From: Polytrichum commune
Taxonomy: Eukaryota > Streptophyta > Polytrichopsida > Polytrichales > Polytrichaceae
Assembly (NCBI GenBank): GCA_950295325.1
Contig: OX485805.1
Span: 21,067,501 to 21,131,500 of the forward strand
Length of the DNA: 64,000 nt
Reading direction: 5' to 3'
This document shows positions 46,713 to 57,959 of the stretch, piece by piece (the first letter of the stretch is position 1; the number at the start of each line of letters is the position of its first letter). The position numbers and the translations under genes are program-made. A model generated the notes under the pieces. It was not told the DNA's origin. It made no database searches and saw only the letters and a program-made list of their open reading frames with translations.

Positions 46713-47472
46713 CAAAGAAGAAACAAAATGTTACAAAAAAACACAAGTACACAATGTTAAAATAAAATAAATGAATTTTCAAGACATAAATATTACCTTT
46801 TTTTATGTAATCCAAAGTCTCAAGGAAGGTTGGGTTTGTGTCCACACCATTCTCCATGATTGATGGTATTGATGTCTTCTATCCTGTGATAGACACACTT
46901 GGCGACATGATAGTAGAGGAGGAGCCAACTCTGTTTCCAACAACATGTTGTTGTGTGACTAGTTGAGAGTGAATTAAAGTTGGCGTAGGGGTGACTAGGA
47001 CAAAGGTGCTTGAGTTCAAGAAATCGGAGTTTGTGTTACAACCTCTAATGGTGTTGACGAGTCATGGGTCTCTTTAGTAGGAGGGACAATTGCTTTTTAC
47101 CCATGTTTATGCTTACCTACTACCTATGATGGCATTGCATTTACTTGAGTATAATCATACAAGATGTGCATGTCATCTTGTGTTTGTGACAACCTTGCTT
47201 TAGACCTCTCCAACTTCTCCTATGGTGGTTGGAAAGAGAGAGGATGATAATCTAGGAACCAAGTGCATTACAACAAGATGTAATTGTCCCACGATTTCAT
47301 TTGAGATTCGGTGAACATGCAAAAATTACCCTATTGTGGCCAAGCGGATAACAATGTTGGCAGGGATGTTGATACAATAGCCCCCAATGGTACTAGCTCT
47401 CTTATGAGGTACCTAGAAAAGAAGAAAAAAACACACAAAACGCAATACTATCCAAGAGATTCAATATTGCTA
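46713..47472 (-). other. Region upstream of the methyltransferase-like frame
   Basis: On the minus strand a frame around 46860-46801 (ENGVDTNPTFLETLDYIKK) ends at a GGTAAT site that could be a splice donor. The first methyltransferase-like segment then begins after a pyrimidine-rich stretch ending TTTGCGG, where AG would be expected. So an upstream exon with a mutated acceptor is possible. No domain was recognised in it. Confidence 0.25.
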
Positions 47473-47639
47473 TCAACCATGACCAAAGCATATTAAAAGA
47501 TTGTGGTGATAACTACATGTACACCACATGCTTGATGGTAGTTTTACACTTAGGGTAATGAACAAGGGTAGTGGACTTAGTGAGCCTATGGGCTCCCCTA
47601 AACAACAGTTGGAATGCCTTGGTCCAAACAAAAATTCTT

Positions 47640-48473
47640 CATTTCCCCATGTAAGATGTAGGAAGAGGGTGTTGACCTCCTCGATGTAGCTCTTTTGGTT
47701 CATGGTGATGGTATGGGCTTCTCTATTTCTCTCAAATTTCACTCCTATGTAATAATGCAACTCTTCGAGATCACTCATCTTAAATTCTTTCTCGAACTCC
47801 AATATGAACCACTTCAATTGGGATACATTGCTTGCCAATATGATCAAATCATCCACGTAGAGGATTGTAACCAACAAACATTCACCCAATTGTTTGACGT
47901 ATAGCGAATGATCCACTTGGCTCTTACAAATGCCCTCTTTGATGAAAAGCAAATCAATACGGTGGCTCCATGCCCTTGGTAATTATTTGAGTCCATACAA
48001 AGCCTTCTTGAATCTATACACAATGTGGTCATTCCCCTCTTGTACAAAACCCTCCAATTGATCTATGTAGGTCTCCACCTCCAATACTTCATTGACAAAC
48101 GTTGTTTTATGTCCATATAGTAGATCTCCCAATCTATGGCCGCTCTTATTGCAATAACACAACTAATGATGATAAATTTGGCCACTGGGACAAAAGTCTC
48201 GTTGAAATCCACTCCGGCTACTTCATAATCTCCTTTTGCTACTAACCACACCTTACACCTAATAATTTCATCTGGTGCATCCCTCTTGGTGGGGAACACC
48301 CATTTGCATCCTACACTCTTGTGATCCTTTGGAAGGTTGGTTGATTCCCACATGCCATTGGCCATAAGCGAATTGTACTCTTCTTGCATTGCGGCCTCCC
48401 ACTTGCTCGTATATTTGGATCTCAACGCTTTGCACAATTTCAAAGGATCATCCAAAAATGTCACATTGGCCAA
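47640..48473 (-). pseudogene. Copia reverse transcriptase fragment
   Basis: It starts with the pre-RT signature AMQEEYNSLMANGMWE and GCKWVFPTKRDAPDE, passes through GVDFNETFVPVAKF, AIDWEIYYMDIK and, after frame breaks at about 48063 and 47950, DHSLYVKQLGECLLVTILYV-DDLIILA, containing the YVDD catalytic box, then YYIGVKFERN. These are hallmark copia RT blocks. The frame decays below about 47640 before any RNase H signature. Confidence 0.87.
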
Positions 48474-48817
48474 TTCTTCGTTGTGTTGGGGTAGAATGTG
48501 ATTCTTCCACCATTTCCGGGCGGGCGCTGCTCCTTTTTAAGATATCTTCTATCTTTGTTGAATTTCTCATCGTGGCCGTCATTCTCTACGAGTATTTTGA
48601 TTGCTTCCTCATTTGCAACCAAGTAATCTTCCACTTGCTCCCCGCGGTCATCACCGTCATCACACGAAGATGATTTGGAAGATTTATCCACAACAACCAC
48701 CGTAGGGCCTTTATTTTTTCCACTCGGACGCCTCCCCAAATTGCTTCCAACGCTCATGCTATCTTTCATAAATACCACATCTTTATTATTTATGATTTTT
48801 TTTAGTTTGTAAATACA

Positions 48818-49287
48818 TTAGCCTATAGGCCTTAATTTCCTCACAATAAATTTAAAAAACAAACATTTTGTGCCCTTTGCATCGAGTTTACCTCTTTTGT
48901 CATCCGGCACTGTTACGTAGGCAACGCATCCAAACACACACATGTATGCAATGTAAGGCCTCCTCTCGCCCCATGCTTCCTCAAGCGTAATGGAGTCCAA
49001 CACGTAAATTGCACCCTCCTTGGACATAGGTTTCATATGTAAATTGCATTGGCCACCGCTTCTGCCCAAGACGATTTGTCAAGATTTTGACCAAGAAACA
49101 TGTTCCTTGTCATCTCCACGATGGTGCAATTCGCATGTTTTGCCACTCCGTTTTGTTGAGGCGTATGTGAGGTGGACATTTGCTTCTCGATGCCATGATC
49201 CTTCAAAAAATGGTTGAATGCCTTGGAAACGAACTCCCCGCCGTTGTCATTACGAAATGCCTTGATTTTGTATGAAGCAATGTGCAA
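48818..49287 (-). pseudogene. Copia integrase fragment
   Basis: The frame has FRNDNGGEF (catalytic Asp) and TPQQNGVAKHAN, where copia integrases have a Glu in NGVAE; here it is Lys, so the D,D-35-E triad is broken. It then shifts frame into ITLEEAWGERRPYIAYMCVFG, CVAYVTVPDDKRGKLDAKGT and KCLFFKF, the conserved C-terminal part of plant copia integrases. The 84- and 83-codon frames overlap near 49033-49069, which marks the frameshift. Confidence 0.85.
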
Positions 49288-49845
49288 ACATTACCTTAAC
49301 CAACACGAACCTTCAATCACAATATTGTATGAGGCAATATGAAAGAGAGCAAATCCAAACAACACAAGTATGTTATAATAACATTGATGCAACAACAATG
49401 GCAATGATGTTTACAATAATAGCATTAAAACAACCTATGAAAAAAAGATCAAACATGTAAAAAAAATACGATTTGTGCGCAAATTTTGCTTCACATAAAC
49501 TTTGTCAATCTTTAAGCATTCACAAGAATACATTTTCCAAAGGTTTGTAATTTAATTTTTGTCACCACTATTACATTTCGGATCATTTACTAAATACTCA
49601 AAAACTACAAACAAAGGAGCAATGGGTTTTTCCTTGAGATTATCATGCAATGGAATGTCTGCTATGATTTGTAAAGGCTCCTGAAAAAACAAGATTTATG
49701 TTCACTTAGGTATTAATGAGTTTGATTACGTAGGAGACGAGTCTTGCGTGATATAGACCAAAGCTAACTGTGTTTATGCTATAGCAATATCAAAACTTGT
49801 GGGAAAAAAAACAAAGTATTTGATGCAATTCCATGTAAAGTGTAG
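49288..49845. other. Noncoding stretch, nothing recognised
   Basis: AT-rich; could be the remainder of the copia interior, but no gag or protease motif was seen. Confidence 0.45.
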
Positions 49846-50177
49846 CAACACTAGTAGAAAATTATGCCCCAGAAACCGTAGTCAAATTCAGTTGTGGTTC
49901 TTTTGATCAGCCTAATTTGCATTTGTTAAATGACTACAATTTTTTTTTTCCTGGCAAAAAATATCAAGAATTTGGGGGCATATAATATACAATTGGAAAG
50001 GTATTTTCAAGACCTTTTCAACGGTATATTAAACGCCCCCAACATCCTGACATTTTAGTCGCTAAACCCAAAAATTACAAATTTGCATTCATTTAGCGAC
50101 TGTAGATCAGGCTGGTCAAAAGAACCACAACTGATTTCGGCTGCAATTCTTTTTGGCATAGTTTTCTACGAGTGCAA
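49846..50177. mobile_element. CACTA (En/Spm-type) mini-element
   Basis: The element is 49849-50174 (326 bp), flanked by CAA at 49846-49848 and 50175-50177. It begins CACTAGTAGAAAATTATGCC and its right end, reverse-complemented, begins CACTCGTAGAAAACTATGCC. The arms stay similar for about 65 bases, including CAGTTGTGGTTCTTTTGA in both. CACTA termini plus a 3-bp duplication identify the superfamily. There is no transposase, so it is non-autonomous. A 62-codon frame across the right arm is incidental. Confidence 0.92.
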
Positions 50178-50899
50178 TAAGAAAACAAAACAAAACAAAC
50201 TATCACTTTGTTGAGTTGTGCAAAAGAAGCATTGAGGCAGGGAACCAATACCAAACCTCGTAAGAGGAACTCAAGCATCATGAGAATTGGATCAACACAC
50301 TAGAAAACTAGAGAACTATACTACCACTGTAGAACTAGAGAGTTGTATGTGGGCACACAAAGTCACTTCCAAATCAATTCTATTGTCAATCCTAGCACGA
50401 AGACTTTGACCAACAACCGGATGTTGTGAAACAAAACAAAGAATGTGAAACAAGAAGGTAAGAAGTTGAGAAGTTGAGAATACGAAAACCACTTGGTTTG
50501 GAAGATTCATAAGTTGCTAGAGGTAAAGGTTAATTATGAAATTGAGGTGTGCCACATGTCAAGTCAATTTAGAAGAGTCATGAACTAATTTAGAAGGTTC
50601 ATGAAATTGGTAAAACACTCTAGTAACATGAGTTGAAAGATTCATGCAATACTTTGGAACCTTCATGAAGTCATCGTACCAAAGGAGTAATATGATTTTG
50701 AAGGTGAAAAAAAGGTCAACATCAAACTGCACCACATCATTGGAAGGTAACTTACATCATTTTAGCAATGTTTTTGTGTAATGTGCTCAAAACATCATGC
50801 AACTATTCAATCCAACCGCACATGGCCTTACCACAACCTTGTCATCTCAAAGTTTGCATCTTCTTATTATATGTTAGTGTATTGGAATAAGTTCCAAGG
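50178..50899. other. Noncoding stretch, nothing recognised
   Basis: AT-rich sequence; no repeats or domains beyond short simple-sequence patches. Confidence 0.5.
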
Positions 50900-51348
50900 A
50901 CCACTTCACTACACTATTATCCCAATTAGTTCATGTGGTATTGAATCCTGAAACAAACACCATTTTGCAAAATTTCAAAATTAGTGAGGGTTGAAATTTT
51001 TACTGAGTGATATTAATTCATGAATACATGCTCATTTACTATATAATTGAACAAAATAATATGTGTTCCAAAGTGTTTGTACAATGTATAATTTATTTTG
51101 GTGAGTTCAAAGAGGCTTCTTCTTCATTTCAATGGGCGTCACTCACACCTGTGGCATCTCCTAACACAAAGAAATTGGAGAGACCTTGCATTGAGAGTTT
51201 TCGGCACTTTAACACTTCGGGCTCCCAAACCCCTAGATATTCTAGTGGCACAAATTTCATAGTGTACATGAATTTAGTATCACCTTCAACAATTTTCCAC
51301 ACACTATTTAGCTCACCCTTATTGGGATAACCAATGTAGACCACATTA
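50900..51348. mobile_element. Family B inverted-repeat element, copy 4 (best-defined)
   Basis: The element is 50909-51339 (431 bp). It begins CTACACTATTATCCCAAT and ends with the inverse ATTGGGATAACCAATGTAG. The flanks are ACCACTTCA (50900-50908) and ACCACATTA (51340-51348), seven of nine matching, so an imperfect 9-bp duplication as made by Mutator-type transposases is possible. The plus frame at 51007-51330 has serine-rich words shared with copy 2 but no domain. Related copies are at 22772, 40012 and 43645. Confidence 0.7.
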
Positions 51349-52500
51349 AATATTAGTGAATTTTATGATCATGCGTGGATATGTTGAATCATCTCCTCAA
51401 CAAAGGCCGAAGCAGTGGTGGTGGTGTTGTTGTTGTTTGTTGGCGTGCAGTGTTTGGGAGAGGTGGGTGGACCATGTTAAAGTGGCATGTCATATGTACA
51501 GGTGCACATGATTGGGATTGCATGGGCCCAAACTAATTGTGGTACAAGTGTTAAATTTCAAATAATTGTATGCATTAATTTAAGAGTTGTGACAATTTAG
51601 ATCCTCTAGAATTAAGGACTAGAACTATCTCAAGATATTCTCTTTACATGATTATTTGTAATAATTTCAGAAGTAGATTCTTCCTTTAATGTTGGGACCA
51701 TTGTTTGTTGTCTTTTTTTTTTTTAAGGTTTTAATGTTTTCAATCGTACCCAATGGGTGAAATAATGTTCATTGGATGCACACAAACTTCAAGCACATAA
51801 TATGATTTTATGGATAGACTCTTATTGGAGTTTTGGCATGTTGAAGGAAGTCAAATACGATATCTATTGCAACTCAAAATTGAAGCAAAATGATATTTTT
51901 TACATCCTCATCCACCATACTTGAATTTTCTCATGCGGTGTCGGGTAGAGAGGGTTCCGTCTTAGGAAAGCACTGGGCTTTTGGCTGCAACTAGATTTGT
52001 TTGTCGGACCGTCGAATATCTGATCTTCAAGAGTCTCGGTCTTTAGTTTCTTCAAATCTTCAAACTATTTCCCGTCGGCCTATCCTGTTGCGACTCTAAA
52101 TGGGTTAAGGGTAAGGGTAGGGTGATAAGAAACCACAGGCCTCGAATGGGTAAAATGGGATGTCAGAACACGAGCTGACGTCCGAAAGATTGGCTCCTAA
52201 ACTTTCAAACCCACAGTGACCAACAATCGTGCCTCACCAATGGGAACAACAGAAAACAACCTTGTGGGTCATCAATCCCACTTCGTTGTCACAAACATGA
52301 AACGGGCTTTTATGGATTCCCACAAAACCCGCAACAAATTTACGATGCAAAAAAATCAAATGCGACTAGCCTCCAAATCCGGCTGGGAATCACAGAAAGG
52401 ACAACGAACCACAAGGTTGAATCTTGAGAAGTTTTCAAGTCTTCAAATCTTCATATGAACGCCAAATTGAGCGAATGAGATCTTTACAGAAAGCTAACAA
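51349..52500. other. Noncoding stretch, nothing recognised
   Basis: No domain or terminal repeats were found. Bases 51930-52210 are somewhat G+C-richer, with no sustained frame. Confidence 0.45.
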
Positions 52501-52880
52501 TAAGGGCCGGTTTACACTACGGTGGAGAAGTCCACCGGTCATGAAAAAAAGGGCGTTTCTCGATTGTGATTGGTCAAAAATGCAACTCTTGACCGGTGGG
52601 TGTTTACACTAGGTGAAGAAAACAATGGTGGTGAACTTTTCTCATGGATGATAAAATGACATGGCCGCCTACATGGCGGCACTTTTTGGAGTTGGGCTTC
52701 TCCGGAGGAAGAGTTTCTTGTCCGGCCTCAAGAGGCCGGAGAAGCCCAACTCAATAAAAATATTTTATTGCCATTAATTCTTCTCCGGCACATCCACCAT
52801 TTGCCTCATATAACCATGTCTTGGCCAAGCATTCTTGACCGACCGGAGGCCTTCTCCACCGTAGTGTAAACCGGCCCTAA
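52501..52880. mobile_element. Tourist-like MITE with perfect inverted ends and internal hairpin
   Basis: The element is 52504-52877 (374 bp), flanked by TAA at both sides. The inverted ends are identical for about 27 bases, starting GGGCCGGTTTACACTACGG. Inside, GAGTTGGGCTTCTCCGG at about 52690-52706 pairs with its exact complement CCGGAGAAGCCCAACTC at about 52737-52753. GGGCC ends plus TAA place it in the PIF/Harbinger (Tourist) group. The near-perfect arms suggest a recent insertion. Its ends differ from the family at 277-788 beyond the first five bases. Confidence 0.92.
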
Positions 52881-53710
52881 GTACTACACTTCCTCAAAGT
52901 TTCGTTGCAAACAAAAGACATGTCCGTCTTTTATGGTCGGTCGAAGTCTCAGCCCTTCTTTATAAGAGCCAACAGACCTCCCTGCACTCAAACTAACACA
53001 AATTTTAATTGCTAACTTCAAATCAAGCAAGTGAGATCACTCTAGAGAAACAACACCATGAAACACAACTCCATCATATTTTATTTCAATATTCCCATAA
53101 ACTCACACCCATGAGCTTCAAAAAAAAAGAAACCCTCTTCTCCTCACCAACTTCTTCTCTACAACAACCTCTTCTCTACCACCACACAAAAAATGAGAGA
53201 GAGAAAGTCCCCTTTTTATTCTCATCACATGGGCTTCTAATCACCCGTTTGGTCTAAAAGTAAACTAAGAATAAAACAAAAAATAAGACTAAAAGGGTAA
53301 ACTAAGAGTAACTAAGAATAAACTAAGAATAAACCAAGAAAAACTATTTCTATTCCCTTTTACTTTCCTCCAAATCAAAGAATCGTAATGTAATACTAAA
53401 TAAGTACACATCTATATAGTGTACGTATTCACATTACGACAGCAGACCAAAACGTCCTCGTAGACATGTACAAATAAATTTACGAAGGCACCAACATATG
53501 CTTTATGACCTTTGCAATAGTTGAGATGAATCCCCATAAGTATTGAAGTAACTTTAACTTAAGCTTAGAAATTGCAACTATACACTAGACATATATACGG
53601 TCACATGTATCACAATCGTCCTAGAGAGTTTACATAACCAACAGAGGAAGTGAAAATATGGTCTCAAGTACACGTAACTATCTTAGAGATCGTTACTCTA
53701 TTGAACACAT
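52881..53710. other. Noncoding stretch, nothing recognised
   Basis: A short (AACTAAGAATAA)-like simple stretch lies at about 53260-53340. An 82-codon frame at 53009-53257 has no domain. Confidence 0.5.
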
Positions 53711-53975
53711 TTCAAGGCTCGGGGTTCATGACGTCAATGTAAACTCATCTATCGTGGATAAAGGGGCTAGAATAATTTATTTAAAAAAAAAACAAGCACT
53801 TACATGTTGAGGGTTGATTTACTTGAATTAGGTCTCACTAGGTTAATTTGGGTTCTCTAATATCATTTTCAGAGTCATATCACCTTTAAAAAATCATTTT
53901 TATGTCATAAACTAGTTCCTTAAGTTTTCACTTTCTTGATGAATGAAATTACATGGATGTCACAAATCCTTAGCC
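53711..53975. mobile_element. Small inverted-repeat element, family E, copy 3
   Basis: The left arm (CATGACGTCAATGTAAACTC, then CGTGGATAAAGG) and right arm (AATTACATGGATGTCACAAA) correspond to the arms of copies at 4535-4772 and 9548-9788. Same orientation, similar length, noncoding. Confidence 0.55.
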
Positions 53976-54184
53976 CACATTTCCTCTTTGAATACAATCA
54001 CATGTAACAATAATATATATATACACACACACCTAGTGTATATTTATAATTTTGCCAACTCTTCAAGCCCAAATCTTTCAATATTGTACTTTACATTTAT
54101 GTATGCTTCAATTGGAACACTTAAATATGATATAAAAATATATATACTTGGTCAAGATCAGCTTTACATTTTGGGATAAAGAAG

Positions 54185-55176
54185 TACTGTTCTCCCTCTT
54201 TAGTATGACACCTTTGGGAAACGCAAAAAATGTCGTATTATCGAGGTGTCGTCGTCTCGTTAATATGACAAATGGCCTAAAATTGTCGTACTATCGAGGG
54301 AATACAAAAACATAAGAAATATGAGATTCAAACCATATACATTGAGTTTAGGGTTTAGGAAGTGTATGAAATAATAACTTATAACTCCAAACAAATACAA
54401 AAATTCTCAAGAACTCTTGAAATAAGAGTTCATTGATCTCTGGTGTTGCCTACCTAAGTTAGCAACTGTCATCTTCTCTAAATTCCCTACTAGCTTTTGA
54501 AAACTAATAATTTCATTAACACCAAAATGTAAAGAGTTGTCTAATAAGAAATTAGACAACAATGATGCATGATGTTTAGCATCACTAAGCTTTACTGTAG
54601 GTGGAGCAACATCATCCACATCTACTGAATGCAAATCAACATTAAGATCAAAGCCTTGTGCATGATTGACTCCCAAAGCGGCATCCACCAACTCATCAGT
54701 TGTCAATTCTAGCTCAGTAATCTCTTCCCCTTCCATCTGAATATAAGTCTCGATAGACATCTCAAGACAATCTTTGTGCAAGAGAGTGCACAAAGATTGG
54801 AGATTGCATGCAAGAATCCAAGAGAGTGCACAAGAGGCAACATACTAGGGAGGAGGCCCCTCTAACCCTAAACCAAGTCCATTCTACACTTGTAACCCTA
54901 ATTATCATTAAGTTCCCAATGATAAGTGAAGTTCTCAAGTAGTTCCCAAGTGAAAATGGATGTATTCTAGATGTACATATCATGGATGAAAGGAATTTTA
55001 GCATTTATTCCCTCTTTAATATGACAAAATGCACGCTCTATTAAGTGTCGTATTATCGAGTGTCATAGTCGTCTAAAAGAGGGAGTTTTGAACTAAGAAG
55101 TTTGGTCGCGCAAAAATGTGTCGTAATATCAAGGGTGTCGTCTTAACGAGTGTCGTACTAACGAGGTTAGATTGTA
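54185..55176 (-). mobile_element. Pogo/Tigger-type (Tc1/mariner superfamily) deletion derivative
   Basis: The element is 54187-55174 (988 bp), flanked by TA at 54185-54186 and 55175-55176. The inverted ends are about 25 bases with the shared core CCTC.TTAGTA.GACAC. Multiple sub-terminal copies of words such as TCGTATTATCGAG occur near both ends, typical of this group. It retains only the C-terminal end of the transposase (54407-54793). Confidence 0.8.
54407..54793 (-). pseudogene. Pogo/Tigger transposase C-terminal fragment
   Basis: A 128-codon frame. It has an acidic middle (GEEITELELTTDELVDAAL, then VDVDDVAPP) followed by a helical segment (HHASLLSNFLLDNSLHFGV...LVGNLEKM) and ends in RQHQRSMNSYFKSS. 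Acidic tails ending in a helix and a R-Q-x-x-I-x-x-YF-type terminus are characteristic of CENP-B/Tigger-like transposases. The DDE core and the N-terminal DNA-binding domain are missing, consistent with an internal deletion. Position inside TA-flanked inverted ends supports the call. Confidence 0.6.
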
Positions 55177-55295
55177 ACCCCGGACACCTTTGTACTACGG
55201 CGTCGTCATAAGGTCAACTATGGGCCACTTGGCATTTAGTGGTTGAGCTCATAGTTCCTCACGACAATTGTTCCTAAGCCAACAACCCTAAAACA

Positions 55296-56140
55296 AGGTT
55301 TGTAATTGCATTTGAAAGCTCCTCAGGGCAATCACACCCCTTTACATTTTGTAACCATGTGCGATAATGGGGTATTTATGTGCCTCTCAATATTGTTTTT
55401 CCTCCTTATTTATAGATAAAAAACTACTTTGACTTATTCTCTAGCACCTTATATTTATTTGTAATTATTTAGAGGCTAATTTTTGGCACAGTCTTTTTTA
55501 ATAATAAATTATACAAGTACCAAATAGTGGACCGAATACTACAGCACTGCAAAATCGACTATGTGAGCAACAAACATTCCATAGCATTCAAATTGTCATT
55601 CATTTGGTTTTAATTAATAAATTCAATCCTAAATCATTCAAAACACAACCAATTGCACTTAAAACTAGTTGAAGGGTTACCAATAAACATAGAGATAGCA
55701 AAATATACAAGTTGAAATAGACAAGCATCTAGCGAGGTCCCACATGTTCATCATCCTTGCAAAACCCAATAGCCGTTGAGGAGCACCATCATATTCCTGC
55801 CCCCCAAAAAAATCCCACAACATTTCCCTCCATACTAGCACACTTTATTCAAATTTGGACAAAGACTACACACTTCTTCATTCAAGTAGTCAAACCCATA
55901 ACTATTCTACTAATCCTACTACACACTTTTAGGGGGATCCTATGTCTATGACCCTGGTTTTTCCTATTGGTTACTAAAATGGAGGCATTATCCATCACCA
56001 TGTTTTACATGTAATCATGTAGGGGACGTATTTCCAATGTTGTGGTAGATCTGACAAAATTATAAAATTTACCTTAAACGAATTAAATTGACCATTTTTT
56101 TTTTTAATCTCATGAGGTTTTCTAAAATCCCGATAGTCAC
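55296..56140 (+). repeat. Dispersed repeat family H, copy 2 (with 384-bp gap)
   Basis: It aligns collinearly with 38456-39665. The part corresponding to 38876-39259 is absent, and the junction (GACAAG to CATCTAGC) lies at an AAG present at both edges of the missing block in copy 1. That microhomology favours a deletion in this copy over an insertion in the other. Scattered substitutions throughout suggest an old duplication. Confidence 0.75.
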
Positions 56141-57245
56141 CTCCTGGAGGAAAGCTTGGTAAATGAACCATGTAAATTACAATGCTTGAGTAAAAATTTT
56201 CAAATGCAAATCATCATCTAGGATCATCAAACTATGTAAAAATATTTTTGTTTTTTAAATTAAAGTATCATTATTTTCTAGTGATACCTGTAGTATTTTT
56301 CTTAAAGACCCTCATGTATGACCTAGACACGTTGTGCATTGTTGGTCAAGGGTTGTATACAAATGTTTTTGGTATTAATTCATATTCATGAGGGTGGGTA
56401 TGATGATAGTAAGGTGCCTAATTGGTTTCGACATGTGTTAGGTTTGATTCCTCAGAGCCAGCCTCACGTGATTGTCCATCTTGCATTTCAACTAGGTGTG
56501 TTGGTTTGGCCACAATGTTGTAAGGCGCATCCTTGGGATTTTGGTGCATGGGGCTACTAGAGTTGCATTTTAGGTGGTCAGGATAGGGAGTTATTTGAAT
56601 GTCGTATTCTTGGCAATATAACATTTGGGGCTCCATGTCATACTATAGAGGTTTTCCAAGAAAATGGGCTATTTCAATGTAGAATGTCATTTTGTATACA
56701 TAATGAAGCTACATAAGTATGAAAAAAAACATTTGTATTGAAGAAATATGCTCACAACGTCACACAATATGGAGATCAAGAAAATATAGTCCCGTGATGA
56801 TGTCTTCACCATATCGAACACTACAAAAGTAAGATTCTATTGTCTTTTGATGATTGTCGATGTTAGAAATTGACATCTTGTTCAATTTAACCCCCGAAAA
56901 AAATGCATGTTCATCACATCTACAAATGAAAACTCAAAAAATTTCTCTTTCAAAAAGTTTAAGACCAATTGGGCATATTCACGGGCTTGAGAAAGCTTGA
57001 TTATTAGCGTTGGTTGGTCATTCACATCATTCCCCTCAACTTACTCTCATTCAAATTAAAATCAATTGGCTTTTGTTGTTAGCATCTCATCATTGTAACA
57101 ACAACTTGTTGCAAATCTAGACTTGAAAAAACATTTAATTGAACTACTAACTAAAAGAGAACAATCCAACATAAACCAAACTTATTTGCCATTGAATGTG
57201 TGGGAGAAATATGCACCTAATTGAAATGTGTTAAAAGGGACGACT
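56141..57245. other. Noncoding stretch with pogo-like sub-terminal words
   Basis: Around 56600-56660, ATGTCATACTATAGAGG resembles the sub-terminal repeats of the pogo-type elements, so part of this may be the decayed remainder of the element whose other end is at 57801. No catalytic domain was found. The 73-codon frame at 56339-56560 is unassigned. Confidence 0.4.
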
Positions 57246-57530
57246 CTAGCTTTGGGTACATTCTTCTTTGGTCCTCTTGACTTCTTTCAAATCAACCCTT
57301 AATTGGATAATCTTCACAAAGTCTTGTAGAATTCGAGAAACTAGATTTCTCTTCAAATCCATTCCCACATGCATTTGGCTAAACTCGCCAAGTTGTTGTT
57401 GTGTCCAACTCCTATAAGACCTATGCAATAAAACAACCTCCTTCTTCTCTTCTTTAGTCAAGTCTTTTCTATTTCTTTTTGAAGGTTCCATCATGCATGA
57501 GTGCAATGAGAGTACAATGCAAGAGTACAT
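57246..57530 (-). pseudogene. Pogo/CENP-B-type transposase N-terminal helix-turn-helix fragment
   Basis: The frame reads RKDLTKEEKKEVVLLHR, then SWTQQQLGEFSQ, then LKRNLVSRILQDFVKI. LT-x-E-x-K, a Q-x-x-L-x-x-F turn and a R-x-x-V-S-x-I-L recognition helix are the pattern of the CENP-B/pogo N-terminal DNA-binding domain, which binds the element ends. The right-hand terminus, with the family-like CAACCTCCATATAATG read in reverse, lies at about 57801 next to TA, upstream of the start as expected. The DDE core is missing. Confidence 0.6.
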
Positions 57531-57959
57531 TGATCCTAGTCACATAAACCCTAAATTGTAGGAAAAATTAGAGAATTTGTTCCCCAAGGCTCCCATGCAT
57601 GTTCCATAGTACTAATCACATTGGAACTTTGAAATACATGTGGATCCCATCACTATATGACAACTCAGGCCTCAAAAAGTTGTATTACCAACATCGTAGT
57701 CGTAGTATGAAGGAAATTAACATTAGAAAGTGTGGTCAACGGGAAATGCGACATATAGTCAAGGTGTCATGTAGTTAAGTTTCATTATATGGAGGTTGCA
57801 CTATAATATATACATGGATGCCTCCTCGGAATTTGGTTCTAAGTATAGTAAGGGTGACATGCCATTTGGCATCTTATAGTGTATCAATGAACAATTGGTA
57901 TTTGAGTTTATGTGTTGTATTCTTAATTTAGTGTCGCATGATATTAGATGAATTCAATA

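Larger units (their letters stand above)
47473..49287 (-). mobile_element. Ty1/copia retrotransposon pol relic
   Basis: The minus strand carries integrase, a linker, then reverse transcriptase, which is the Ty1/copia gene order (integrase before RT). At least four frame breaks are needed to follow it. Gag, protease and RNase H were not found, and no LTRs were located on either side, so it is a decayed internal fragment. Confidence 0.85.
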
